Shown here: one piece after another, positions 30,157-37,521 of the stretch
How the letters are laid out: the number at the start of each line of letters is the position of its first letter
Position numbering within the stretch: position 1 is the stretch's first letter
Source of the DNA: a virus
Virus record (IMG/VR): IMGVR_UViG_3300032316_000258
Location: 1-37,521 of that record
Strand: one strand, 5' to 3'
Length of the DNA: 37,521 bases
Notes under the pieces: model-generated
The model's database searches: none
What the model saw: the letters and a program-made list of their open reading frames with translations, nothing else
What the model was told of the DNA's origin: nothing
Position numbers and translations under genes: made by a program

Positions 30157-30515
30157 AAGTTGCAGATTTCGTAGGAATGTTTTTCTTAGCGCGCGATGTC
30201 ACGCATAGCGTACATCTAAACACACGCAGCTATTCCAAGCACAAAGCGTTGCAAAAGTTTTATGAGAATATCATTGACTTGACTGACAATTTTGCTGAAG
30301 CCTATCAAGGTCGCAACGGCATGATTGGTGCAATCACTTTGCAATCTTCTAAGAAGACGGCTAATGTCACCGAGTTCTTGGAAGACCAGCTTGAAGACAT
30401 TGAAAAATATCGCTACGACATTTGCGACAAAACAGATTCAGCTTTACAGAATTTGATTGACGAAATCATTACTCTTTATCTTTCCACGCTTTATCGACTC
30501 AAATTCCTTTCGTAA
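30153..30515 (+). CDS. Dps/ferritin-like helical protein (DUF5856-like)
   Basis: The 120-residue product is fully helical. Its first half follows a Dps-like spacing: LARDVTHSVHLNTRSYSKHK (12-31), ALQKFYENIIDLTDNFAEAY (32-51). His18, His21, His30, Asp42, Asp45 and Glu49 could form metal sites. I associate the pattern with DUF5856 in phages. Iron binding is not demonstrated by the sequence, and the chain is shorter than typical Dps (about 160), so only half the bundle may be present or it may dimerise. It directly follows the portal gene (ATGA), so a virion or head role is possible. Confidence 0.6.
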   Translation: MKVADFVGMFFLARDVTHSVHLNTRSYSKHKALQKFYENIIDLTDNFAEAYQGRNGMIGAITLQSSKKTANVTEFLEDQLEDIEKYRYDICDKTDSALQNLIDEIITLYLSTLYRLKFLS

Positions 30516-30523
30516 GGCATATC

Positions 30524-30790
30524 ATGGCAAATTACACCTACATCACGGCGTCTAAACAGATCAAAGTTGGTCAAGGCAAGCTCAAAGGCATCTTTGTAAG
30601 CGCTGCTTCCAGTACGCCTACGATCACCATCTATGACGTGCAGACCGGCACCGCCACCACAATGGTTGGTGTGTTTACGCCAGTTGCGGCTACCTTCTAC
30701 CCTTTTGGTCAGTACGACGGAGCCTTTTTTAACCAAGGGCTAAACGTGGTGCTTGGTGGTACGGTTGCTGCAACTGTCATTTACGAATAA
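30524..30790 (+). CDS. Small beta-rich virion-associated protein
   Basis: The 88-residue product reads ANYTYITASKQIKVGQGKLK, then GIFVSAASSTPTITIYDVQT, and ends GLNVVLGGTVAATVIYE. This pattern is common in phages next to fibre genes. It appears to be a single beta sandwich. TAAGG lies upstream of the ATG. A head- or fibre-associated structural role is inferred. Confidence 0.7.
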   Translation: MANYTYITASKQIKVGQGKLKGIFVSAASSTPTITIYDVQTGTATTMVGVFTPVAATFYPFGQYDGAFFNQGLNVVLGGTVAATVIYE

Positions 30791-30799
30791 AGGGTTGCC

Positions 30800-32221
30800 A
30801 TGAGCCGCTTAATCTTTAATGCCGATACATTAGGCGGCACAACTACCTTATCTTCTGCTGATGCAGTTGGTAACTTTACGATTACCGTACCCGCCGTTAA
30901 CGGCACACTATCGGTCAAAGACGCATCAAACGATGCGACCTTCCGTAACATTACGCTGACCGGTGCGGTGCTTGCCGGTGCTTGGAATGGTTCGACCATT
31001 GCCGTGGCTTACGGCGGTACGGGTGCTACGACTTTGACGGGTTACGTCAAGGGCAATGGCACAAGCGCCATGACGGCCTCGCCGACCATCCCCAATACCG
31101 ACATTACCGGTTTGGGCACCATGTCTACGCAAGGCTCGGATGCGGTTACGATCACCGGTGGCACAGCTAACGGTTTGACGATTGGGGCAAGTAACCCCGC
31201 CGCAGCTACAGTCACAACGTTACGCATCAACTCGACCTTGTCGATGGCGGGCAACACCGGTACAGCCGGTCAAGTGTTGACATCAAACGGTGCTTCCGCT
31301 GCAACCTGGCAAAACATTGCCGGTTCGGGTACGGTTACAAGCGTTGATGTGTCGGGCGGCACAACAGGACTGACTACTTCCGGTGGGCCGATTACGGGCT
31401 CGGGTACGATTACTCTTGCCGGTACGTTGGCGATTGCCAATGGTGGTACGGGTGCAACGACTGATTCTGCGGCTCGCACAGCACTTGGTCTTGGCACGAT
31501 GGCAGTCCAAGCAGCAAGTTCTGTTGCCATTACCGGCGGGTCAATTAATGGTACAAGCCTTGGTGCTACAACCGCAGGGTCAGCCAAAGTCACGACTTTA
31601 GATATTGCAACAGGTTTAACTTTAGCCACTTTGGCGGGAACTTCCGGTCAAGTGCTAACGTCAGCCGGTGCGGGTATTGTACCGACTTGGACAACCCCAA
31701 CAACCGGCACGGTTACTTCTGTTGCCGGTACAGGTACAGTCAACGGCTTGACCTTGACCGGTACGGTAACTTCTTCGGGCAGTTTGACTCTTGGCGGCAC
31801 ACTAAGTTTGGTATCACCACCAGCCATCGGGTCTACAACGCCCAACACCGGTGCGTTTACTACGCTGACATCATCAACTAGCTTTACGCCCACGGCTTAC
31901 ACCGAAACTATTGTGGCAAGCGGTACGGTCGGTGCGTCTGCCACCTTGGCAATTACTGCCGGTACGATTTTGACGGCTACGCTAACCTCTGCCACGGCTT
32001 GTACGTTTACCATGCCAACAGCAACCGCCGGTAAGTCGTTTACCTTGTTGCTCAAGCAACCCGCATCAGGCACGGCAACAACTGCTACGTTTACGGGTGT
32101 CAAATGGGGTTCATTAGGCGCGCCGACCATTACTGCAACGGTTGGTAAGCTAGACATTCTTGCGTTTATTGCAGATGGCACAAACTGGTACGGTACAGCG
32201 TCACAAGGGTACACCTACTAA
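30800..32221 (+). CDS. Tail-fibre-like protein
   Basis: The 473-residue protein is very rich in Thr, Gly, Ala and Ser and has repeated fibre-type units: VAYGGTGATTLTGYVKGNGT (about 70-89), IANGGTGATTDSAARTALGL and TAGQVLTSNGASAATWQNIA, with a related unit TSGQVLTSAGAGIVPTWTTP. These are typical of trimeric phage fibre shafts. The last 100 residues (ILTATLTSATACTFTMPTAT; TVGKLDILAFIADGTNWYG) match a frequent C-terminal domain of such fibres. It lies far from the gp10/spike cluster, between portal and scaffold, so it may decorate the head or form a second fibre. Confidence 0.7.
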   Translation: MSRLIFNADTLGGTTTLSSADAVGNFTITVPAVNGTLSVKDASNDATFRNITLTGAVLAGAWNGSTIAVAYGGTGATTLTGYVKGNGTSAMTASPTIPNTDITGLGTMSTQGSDAVTITGGTANGLTIGASNPAAATVTTLRINSTLSMAGNTGTAGQVLTSNGASAATWQNIAGSGTVTSVDVSGGTTGLTTSGGPITGSGTITLAGTLAIANGGTGATTDSAARTALGLGTMAVQAASSVAITGGSINGTSLGATTAGSAKVTTLDIATGLTLATLAGTSGQVLTSAGAGIVPTWTTPTTGTVTSVAGTGTVNGLTLTGTVTSSGSLTLGGTLSLVSPPAIGSTTPNTGAFTTLTSSTSFTPTAYTETIVASGTVGASATLAITAGTILTATLTSATACTFTMPTATAGKSFTLLLKQPASGTATTATFTGVKWGSLGAPTITATVGKLDILAFIADGTNWYGTASQGYTY

Positions 32222-33780
32222 TGTTTGCTTACCACACTCTCTTTCAAGCCATGTTTGGCGCACCCCCTGTTACCGTAACGTATCTTGTTGTGGCGGGTGG
32301 TGGCGGGGGTGCCAATACAATTGGTGGCGGCGGCGGCGCAGGTGGGTTTTTAACTGGTACTGCAACTGCTTTTACTAACACTTCGTATACCGTAACAATT
32401 GGTGCAGGCGGTGCGGGTGACACTAACGGATCTACTTCGTCTTGTACTTTAGTAGGCACATCCGCGGTCGGTGGTGGTAGAGGCGGCGCTTATACAGGCG
32501 CAGGCGCTAGTGGAGGCTCCGGCGGCGGCGGCGGTGGCACTGACTCAGGAACTTCAACAGGCGGCGCGGCAACTTCAGGGCAAGGTTTTGCCGGAGCAAC
32601 AGGTGTTTCCGGTAGATTAGGCGGCGGTGGTGGTGGTTCTGCTGCTGTTGGAGCAACAGGAACTTCAAATACTGGTGGTCGAGGTGGTAATGGAACAGTA
32701 TTTAGCATCACAGGCTCAACTTATGCTGCGGGCGGTGGCGGCGGCGTAGATAGCATCAACGGCAGCACCCCTGGTTCAGGTGGTACGGGTGGGGGTGGAA
32801 ATGGAAACACAGGTTCGGGAAATGGATTTGCAGGAACGGCTAACACAGGCAGCGGCGGAGGCGGCGGAGGGAATACATCCGGCGGGGCAAATGGTAGCGG
32901 CGGCCCTGGTGGTTCGGGCGTAGTCATTATTGCTTACGCAGGCGCGCAAGTCTTTGAGGGCGGCACAGTTACATCTTCCGGCGGAAACACAATCCATACT
33001 TTTACTTCGTCAGGCGCTTTTGGCCCTGGCTATACCGTTTCATATTTGGTTGTTGCGGGCGGCGGTGGCGGCGGACTTAACGGCGGTGCGGGTGGAGGTG
33101 CGGGCGGTCTATTAACCAGTTCCCTAACTTTAATAACCGGCACGTCTTATACGATCACTATCGGCGCGGGCGGTGCCGGTGCACCTAATACAAGCAACCC
33201 TGGAGTTAACGGCTCAAACTCTGTTTTTAGTTCTGTAACTTCTACCGGCGGTGGAGGGGGCGGCTCTTATTCAGGTTCAACATCACCCAACGGTGTTGCG
33301 GGCGGTTCAGGCGGCGGCGGTTCACATACGGGCGGCGGCGGTGCAGGGGTATCCGGTCAAGGTTTTGCAGGCGGCGCAGGAAACTTAAACCCTGTAGGCG
33401 GTGGCGGCGGCGGTGCAGGAGCAGTAGGCGCTAACGCCCCGTTTGTCACTACAGGTGGTAATGGCGGTGTGGGTGTATCTTCTTCGATTACCGGCACAGC
33501 TACATTTTATGCGGGTGGTGGTGGCGGTAGCAACGGTGGCACAGGCGGCAATGGCGGTGGAGGTGCTGGCGGCGGTGCTGGTGTTGCGGGAACGGTCAAT
33601 TCGGGCGGCGGCGGTGGTGGTGGTTTAGGTGGCGCCGGTGGTCAAGGTGGTTCGGGTGTTGTCATCTTGTCAATTCCAACTACCAAATACAGCGGCACAA
33701 CCACAGGCTCACCCACCGTCACAACTAGCGGTGCAAATACAATATTGACGTACACAAGCTCGGGGAGTTACACAGCATGA
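32221..33780 (+). CDS. Glycine-rich fibre-tip protein with two tandem domains
   Basis: The 519-residue protein contains two similar units. Unit 1 (about 18-270) starts VTYLVVAGGGGGANTIGGGG and ends GGSGVVIIAYAGAQ, followed by a connector strand GGTVTSSGGNTIHTFTSSGA. Unit 2 (about 274-500) starts VSYLVVAGGGGGGLNGGAGG and ends QGGSGVVILSI, followed by a similar terminal strand. Each unit is a glycine-tract core between beta flanks, as in the protein at 2782-3591. It is probably the receptor-contacting extension of the preceding fibre, whose stop adjoins this ATG. The DNA repeats make the gene prone to recombination. Confidence 0.7.
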   Translation: MFAYHTLFQAMFGAPPVTVTYLVVAGGGGGANTIGGGGGAGGFLTGTATAFTNTSYTVTIGAGGAGDTNGSTSSCTLVGTSAVGGGRGGAYTGAGASGGSGGGGGGTDSGTSTGGAATSGQGFAGATGVSGRLGGGGGGSAAVGATGTSNTGGRGGNGTVFSITGSTYAAGGGGGVDSINGSTPGSGGTGGGGNGNTGSGNGFAGTANTGSGGGGGGNTSGGANGSGGPGGSGVVIIAYAGAQVFEGGTVTSSGGNTIHTFTSSGAFGPGYTVSYLVVAGGGGGGLNGGAGGGAGGLLTSSLTLITGTSYTITIGAGGAGAPNTSNPGVNGSNSVFSSVTSTGGGGGGSYSGSTSPNGVAGGSGGGGSHTGGGGAGVSGQGFAGGAGNLNPVGGGGGGAGAVGANAPFVTTGGNGGVGVSSSITGTATFYAGGGGGSNGGTGGNGGGGAGGGAGVAGTVNSGGGGGGGLGGAGGQGGSGVVILSIPTTKYSGTTTGSPTVTTSGANTILTYTSSGSYTA

Positions 33781-34178
33781 GTTATTTTGCAAGAGTACCA
33801 ACAATTACAAATGGCAAAGGCATCGTGGATAATGTCATTGCTGCTGATCAAGCGTTTATTGACTCAGGTTTAGAAGGCGACCCTAGTATGTGGTGGCAAA
33901 CCTCATACAACACCCACGGCAACGTGCACTACGGTCAAGACGGTCAACCTGATGGCGGCGTAGCGCTGCGCGCAAACTATGCCGGAATTGGGTACACGTT
34001 TGATGAAACTGTTGTCCAAGATGGTGCGGTCGGTGTGTTCTACGCGCCCCAACCTTACCCATCTTGGATTCTAAATACCCAAACGTATTTGTGGGAAGCA
34101 CCTGTACCTTACCCTAACGACGGACAAAATTACACTTGGGATGAAGCAACTCAATCATGGGTGCTTGCGCCCGTATAG
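33777..34178 (+). CDS. Fibre-associated protein with PYPSW motif
   Basis: The 133-residue product has a pattern familiar from many aquatic phages. SYFARVPTITNGKGIVDNVI (2-21) is followed by WWQTSYNTHGNVHYGQDGQP, ALRANYAGIGYTFDE, then PQPYPSWILNTQTYLWEAPV (82-101) and YTWDEATQSWV. It often lies beside fibre genes or at fibre C-termini. Function is not established; assembly or capping of the fibre is a reasonable inference. ATGA overlap with the glycine-rich gene. Confidence 0.75.
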   Translation: MSYFARVPTITNGKGIVDNVIAADQAFIDSGLEGDPSMWWQTSYNTHGNVHYGQDGQPDGGVALRANYAGIGYTFDETVVQDGAVGVFYAPQPYPSWILNTQTYLWEAPVPYPNDGQNYTWDEATQSWVLAPV

Positions 34179-34193
34179 TCTAAGTAATATACT
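34165..34193 (+). promoter_or_regulatory. Promoter upstream of scaffold and coat genes
   Basis: TTGCGC (34165-34170) and TATACT (34188-34193) are spaced 17 bp apart. Transcription would start near 34200, at the first base of a hairpin-containing leader. It would give extra expression of scaffold and coat from within the late block. Confidence 0.5.
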
Positions 34194-34200
34194 AATCGTA

Positions 34201-34230
34201 CTGGTGCGATCCACCAGGACTCCTCGGAGT
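34201..34230 (+). promoter_or_regulatory. Two tandem hairpins over the scaffold ribosome site
   Basis: CTGGTG (34201-34206) pairs with CACCAG (34212-34217). Immediately after, ACTC (34219-34222) pairs with GAGT (34227-34230). The second hairpin contains the GGAG Shine-Dalgarno (34226-34229) of the scaffold gene, so it may modulate its translation or stabilise the 5' end. Confidence 0.5.
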
Positions 34231-34235
34231 TACAA

Positions 34236-34991
34236 ATGTCAGACGAAGTAAGCCCAGCGGAAGTACCCGCGCCGACACCGGAAGTTACGGCAGAACCGGT
34301 AGTTGAAGTATCTGCGCCGGAAGTACCCGAAGCAGCACCTAAGACCTTCTCACAAGAGGAATTAGACGCAGCCATCGGCAAGCGGCTCGCACGCGAGCAG
34401 CGAAAGTGGGAAAGGGAAAGAGCGGTTCAACCTGTTGCGCCTCAAGCACCGGTCACGCCCGAGCAGTTTGCCTCAAACGAAGATTATGTCGAAGCCTTGG
34501 CAGAACAACGTGCGGAGCAAAAACTAGCGGAGCGCGAGCAGCGCAAGCAACAAGCTGAAATACTCGAAACCTATCACGACAAGGAAGAGGAAGTTCGTGC
34601 GAAGTATGAGGACTTTGAACAAGTCGCATACAACCCGAATTTGCCAATTACTACCGTGATGGCCCAAACCATTCAGGCCTCGGACAACGGCCCCGAAGTG
34701 GCTTACCACTTAGGTGCAAACCCCCGAGAAGCGGAACGGATTTCACGTCTTTCGCCTATCATGCAAGCCAAAGAGATCGGGAAGATTGAGGCTCAGTTAG
34801 CCGCAAACCCACCGGTCAAAAAGACTTCAAACGCACCAGCGCCGATTTCACCTGTTTCAGCACGATCATCCGGCTCACCGGCCTACGATACGACTGATCC
34901 ACGCTCTATCAAGTCAATGTCTACTTCCGAGTGGATTGAGGCAGAAAGATTGCGACAGATAAAGAAGCACGAAGCGCGTACCCTCCGCTAA
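34236..34991 (+). CDS. Scaffold protein (probable)
   Basis: The 251-residue protein has an acidic Pro/Glu/Val N-terminus (SPAEVPAPTPEVTAEPVVEV). A long charged helix follows (EELDAAIGKRLAREQRKWER; YVEALAEQRAEQKLAEREQR), then a Pro/Ser linker and a basic C-terminus (ERLRQIKKHEARTLR). A helical acidic rod with a basic C-terminal coat-binding end, directly before the coat gene, is the standard design of podovirus scaffolds such as P22 gp8. No protease motif was seen. It directs prohead assembly with the coat protein. Confidence 0.85.
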   Translation: MSDEVSPAEVPAPTPEVTAEPVVEVSAPEVPEAAPKTFSQEELDAAIGKRLAREQRKWERERAVQPVAPQAPVTPEQFASNEDYVEALAEQRAEQKLAEREQRKQQAEILETYHDKEEEVRAKYEDFEQVAYNPNLPITTVMAQTIQASDNGPEVAYHLGANPREAERISRLSPIMQAKEIGKIEAQLAANPPVKKTSNAPAPISPVSARSSGSPAYDTTDPRSIKSMSTSEWIEAERLRQIKKHEARTLR

Positions 34992-35009
34992 CTTATTTTA
35001 GGAATTATC

Positions 35010-36218
35010 ATGGCAAATAGCATTCTTACCATTGACATGATCACCCGTAAATCCCTCGAAATTCTCGAGAACAACTTGGTGATCAGTCGCAACGTCAATC
35101 GTCAATACGACGATTCATTCGCCGTTGAAGGCGCAAAAATTGGTTCAACTCTGCGTATTCGCTTACCCGACCGCGCGTTGGTAACTGACGGTGCCGCCTT
35201 GCAAGTTCAGGACGACAACGAACAGTTTACAACTTTGACTGTGTCGAGCCAAAAGCACATTGGCGTGAACTTTACCTCTGCCGAACTCACCATGCAATTA
35301 GATGACTTCGCAGAACGCGTTCTCAAGCCTCGCGTTTCACAATTGGCATCAAGCGTTGACGCTGACGTGGCAACTGCCTACAAAGGCATTTACAACTCGG
35401 TGGGTACACCTGGCTCAACTCCTTCGACTTCGCTAGTTCTGCTCCAAGCACAACAGAAGTTGAACGAATTTGCCACACCCATGAACCCACGTTATGCGAC
35501 TGTTAACCCAGCCGCCAACGCCGGTTTGGTCGAGGGCCTGAAAGGTCTGTTTAACCCAACTGGTACTATCAGCCGTCAGTTCAAAAACGGTATGATGGGC
35601 GAAGGCGTATTGGGCTTAGACGAGATCAATATGTCGCAGTCGATTGTTCAGCACACAACCGGTGTCACACCAACTGCCCCAATCGTGGCAACTGCTGTGT
35701 CTACCCAAGGTGCAACATCGATTGACATTAGCTTCACAAGCGGCTCACCCACGTTCAAGATCGGTGATGTGTTCACCATTGCCAACGTGTTTGCAGTTAA
35801 CCCACAAACCCGTCAGACAACTGGTGCTTTGCAGCAATTTGTCGTAACTGCTGACGTAACTGTTTCGTCAACAACTACAGCAACTCTGCAAGTTCAACCA
35901 CCAATCTTCACTTCAACTAACGCTTTGGCTACTGTGAATTCGTTCCCCGCCGCTAGCGCCGTGTTGACGTTCTTGGGTGGTTCAAACACAGCGTACCCAC
36001 AAAACTTGATCTATCACAAAGATGCGATCACGTTGGCTACCGCTGACTTGTTGTTGCCACAGGGTGTGGACATGGCTTCGCGCCAAGTGCATAACGGTAT
36101 TTCGTTGCGTATCGTGCGTCAGTACGACATCAACAACGACCGTATGCCTTGCCGTGTGGACGTCTTGTACGGCTTTAACGCAATTCGTCCGGTCACCGCC
36201 GTACGTTTGTGGGGCTAA
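35010..36218 (+). CDS. Major capsid protein, P22 coat (gp5)-like
   Basis: The 402-residue protein matches the P22 coat family (430 residues) in its start and core: NSILTIDMITRKSLEILENN (3-22), then LVISRNVNRQYDDSF, GSTLRIRLPDRALVTDGAAL and SSQKHIGVNFTSAELTMQLD. An Ig-like insertion is suggested by the Thr/Val-rich part (residues about 220-310). The end YGFNAIRPVTAVRLWG is typical. It forms the HK97-fold shell on the scaffold. AGGA precedes the ATG, and a hairpin terminator follows the gene. Confidence 0.9.
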   Translation: MANSILTIDMITRKSLEILENNLVISRNVNRQYDDSFAVEGAKIGSTLRIRLPDRALVTDGAALQVQDDNEQFTTLTVSSQKHIGVNFTSAELTMQLDDFAERVLKPRVSQLASSVDADVATAYKGIYNSVGTPGSTPSTSLVLLQAQQKLNEFATPMNPRYATVNPAANAGLVEGLKGLFNPTGTISRQFKNGMMGEGVLGLDEINMSQSIVQHTTGVTPTAPIVATAVSTQGATSIDISFTSGSPTFKIGDVFTIANVFAVNPQTRQTTGALQQFVVTADVTVSSTTTATLQVQPPIFTSTNALATVNSFPAASAVLTFLGGSNTAYPQNLIYHKDAITLATADLLLPQGVDMASRQVHNGISLRIVRQYDINNDRMPCRVDVLYGFNAIRPVTAVRLWG

Positions 36219-36221
36219 ACA

Positions 36222-36255
36222 GAGTGGGGGCGTAAGCCCCCTCTTCTCAACTTTT
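36222..36255 (+). terminator. Intrinsic terminator after the coat gene
   Basis: GGGGGC (36226-36231) pairs with GCCCCC (36236-36241) around GTAA; three further pairs extend the stem after a mismatch. A T-rich tail follows (TTCTCAACTTTTT, 36243-36255). It would act as a partial terminator that keeps coat mRNA in excess over downstream genes. Confidence 0.65.
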
Positions 36256-36270
36256 TAAAGGAAATTCATC

Positions 36271-36669
36271 ATGCCAGTTCTTCCAAACGGCGCAGGTGGC
36301 TATCAATTAGGCGATGGCAACGAAACCGAAATTAACATGGTCACACAAGTGACTCCTACAGCTAAAACAGCCGCAGCCACTCTGACTGCTGCTGAGTTGG
36401 CAACCGGTATCATCACCTATAACGGTGCTGCTGCTGCCTTAACAATGCCTTTGGGCACAGCACTAGAAGCTGCTTTCCCAAGCATGAAAGTCAATAGCTG
36501 TTTTGACTTTTTCATTATCAACATTGGTGGCACAAACGCTGCCACAGTTACGGCTAACACCGGCGTGACTTTGGTTGGTACTGCTGCTGTTTCGGCAAAC
36601 ACTTCTTGCAATTGGCGTGTTCGCAAGACCGCTGAGAATACCTACGTCGCCTTGCGCGTCGCAGGTTAA
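36271..36669 (+). CDS. Beta-rich capsid-associated protein
   Basis: The 132-residue product has Thr/Ala-rich strands (TAKTAAATLTAAELATGIIT; AVSANTSCNWRVRKTAENTY) and a FDFFIINIGGTNAATVTANT core. It follows the coat gene and its terminator with AAAGGA before the ATG. A decoration or minor head protein is the likely role. It resembles the protein at 26870-27328 in style rather than in clear sequence. Confidence 0.65.
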   Translation: MPVLPNGAGGYQLGDGNETEINMVTQVTPTAKTAAATLTAAELATGIITYNGAAAALTMPLGTALEAAFPSMKVNSCFDFFIINIGGTNAATVTANTGVTLVGTAAVSANTSCNWRVRKTAENTYVALRVAG

Positions 36670-36675
36670 TGCAAA

Positions 36676-36700
36676 GAGGGGCGGGTGATCCTCGCCCCTC
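36676..36700 (+). other. Intergenic hairpin without a T-run
   Basis: GAGGGGCG (36676-36683) pairs with CGCCCCTC (36693-36700) around a 9-nt loop. No T-run follows, so it is more likely an mRNA stabiliser or processing site than a terminator. Confidence 0.5.
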
Positions 36701-36715
36701 GCACAAGGATTCTGA

Positions 36716-36880
36716 ATGCAAATTTATCTTAGACACCCAATCCACGGCACTAAAGTTGCTACGATGGAAATTGAAGCCGAAGCTGATGTTCAAAACGGGT
36801 GGGAAGTGTACAATTTAGACGCGCCTAAAGTTGAGGCTGCGCCTGTGAATGAGTTAAAACGACGTCGTAAAACGGAGTAA
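36716..36880 (+). CDS. Small protein of 54 residues
   Basis: The frame from ATG 36716 to TAA 36880 encodes a product beginning MQIYLRHPIHGTKVATMEIE and ending VNELKRRRKTE. AAGGA lies 8 nt upstream. Proteins of this shape (short beta hairpin, WEVYN, basic tail) often sit between coat and adaptor genes in P22-like phages. Function unknown. Confidence 0.65.
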   Translation: MQIYLRHPIHGTKVATMEIEAEADVQNGWEVYNLDAPKVEAAPVNELKRRRKTE

Positions 36881-36882
36881 GC

Positions 36883-37521
36883 ATGACCACAACCACAGCC
36901 GGTGATCAAATCAATGGGGCGCTACGCCTAATCGGTCAACTGGCTGAAGGTGAAGAACCGTCTGCTGCGACCGCCAACGATGCGTTAGCCGCACTCAATC
37001 AGATGATTGACTCATGGAACACCGAGCGTTTGTCGGTGTTTTCAACGCAAGATCAAGTCTTCTCTTGGTTGCCAGGCTTTGCCACACGCACTCTCGGCCC
37101 CACGGGCGACTTTGTAGGCAACCGCCCTATTCTGATAGATGACTCGACTTACTTCCGTGACCCGTCGTCTAACATTTCGTTTGGCATTAAGCTAATCAAC
37201 CAACAGCAATACAACGGCATTGCGGTCAAGACCGTGACGTCTACTTACCCGCAAGTCATGTTTGTCAACATGACTTACCCCGACATTACGATGACTGTCT
37301 ATCCGGTGCCTACCAAGGTGTTGGAATGGCACATTGTGTCGGTCGAGGAACTGACTACTGCTGCGTTGTTGTCCACGCCCTTGGCGTTCCCACCAGGCTA
37401 TCTTCGTGCGTTTAAGTACAACTTGGCTTGTGAGATTGCACCTGAGTTTGGTGTTGAGCCTAGCCCCCAAGTGTCGCGCATTGCCATGTACTCTAAGCGC
37501 AACCTCAAACGCATCAACAAC
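36883..37521 (+). CDS. P22 gp4-like tail accessory factor (head-to-tail adaptor), N-terminal 213 residues
   Basis: The frame starts at ATG 36883 with GGAG 7 nt upstream and runs open to the window edge. It continues at bases 16-93 for a total of about 238 residues. The start TTTTAGDQINGALRLIGQLA, the N-D-A-L-A-A-L-N-Q-M-I-D-S-W segment (about 29-42) and F-A-T-R-T-L-G-P-T-G-D-F (about 68-79) are typical of the gp4-type adaptor family. It binds below the portal and joins it to the gp10 hub encoded next. It is longer than P22 gp4 (166), as in other P22-like phages. Confidence 0.85.
   Translation, partial: MTTTTAGDQINGALRLIGQLAEGEEPSAATANDALAALNQMIDSWNTERLSVFSTQDQVFSWLPGFATRTLGPTGDFVGNRPILIDDSTYFRDPSSNISFGIKLINQQQYNGIAVKTVTSTYPQVMFVNMTYPDITMTVYPVPTKVLEWHIVSVEELTTAALLSTPLAFPPGYLRAFKYNLACEIAPEFGVEPSPQVSRIAMYSKRNLKRINN

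Overview
This window is essentially one complete phage genome cut at an arbitrary point. The first 15 bases are repeated as the last 15 bases. Joining the ends over that overlap restores, in frame, one tail-adaptor gene split between the two edges, so the molecule is best read as a circular or circularly permuted genome of about 37,506 bp. The virion genes are those of a short-tailed, P22-like podovirus: P22-type portal, P22-type coat protein, scaffold, gp4-like adaptor, gp10-like DNA-stabilisation protein and three ejection-protein candidates. The host is probably a Gram-negative proteobacterium. A freshwater betaproteobacterium is my guess from the style of the small conserved genes; nothing in the sequence proves it. 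I see no integrase, excisionase, tRNA or CRISPR array.

Layout. (1) 24939 to 37521, continuing through the junction to 10560, plus strand: one long late block. It runs terminase small and large subunits, a beta-rich virion protein, small basic proteins, a GroES homologue, portal, a Dps/ferritin-like protein, fibre genes with glycine-rich tips, scaffold, coat, a second beta-rich protein, adaptor, gp10, spike, glycine-rich tip, cupin-like protein, three internal proteins, a spanin-like protein, holin and an M15 endolysin. (2) 10610-14064, minus strand: an operon led by a VRR-NUC nuclease and an SNF2-type helicase, then a winged-helix protein and a string of very small coiled-coil proteins. (3) 14136-21444, plus strand: replication genes (RecB/Cas4-like DUF2800 nuclease, family A DNA polymerase, a freestanding HNH-like gene, a primase-helicase). 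(4) 21461-24295, minus strand: an early-type operon of eleven small genes, including two membrane microproteins of 20 and 23 residues, ending in an intrinsic terminator. (5) 24296-24938: the only long non-coding stretch, dense in repeats. It holds four helically phased TTGTGAG boxes, a 9-bp triplication, five 15-bp iterons and a G-rich tract, and it lies between divergent promoters. It is the best candidate for the replication origin and master control region.

Features most worth following up: a compact pseudoknot-like RNA filling the 109-nt leader of the DNA polymerase gene, which has no Shine-Dalgarno sequence; the iteron and operator architecture of the 24.3-24.9 kb region, including a repeat copy lying on the terminase start codon; two operons whose predicted transcripts begin almost at the start codon; the two membrane microproteins; and a polymerase with Leu at the position equivalent to E. 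coli Pol I 762. All functions are assigned from motifs and family resemblance read by eye, without any database search.
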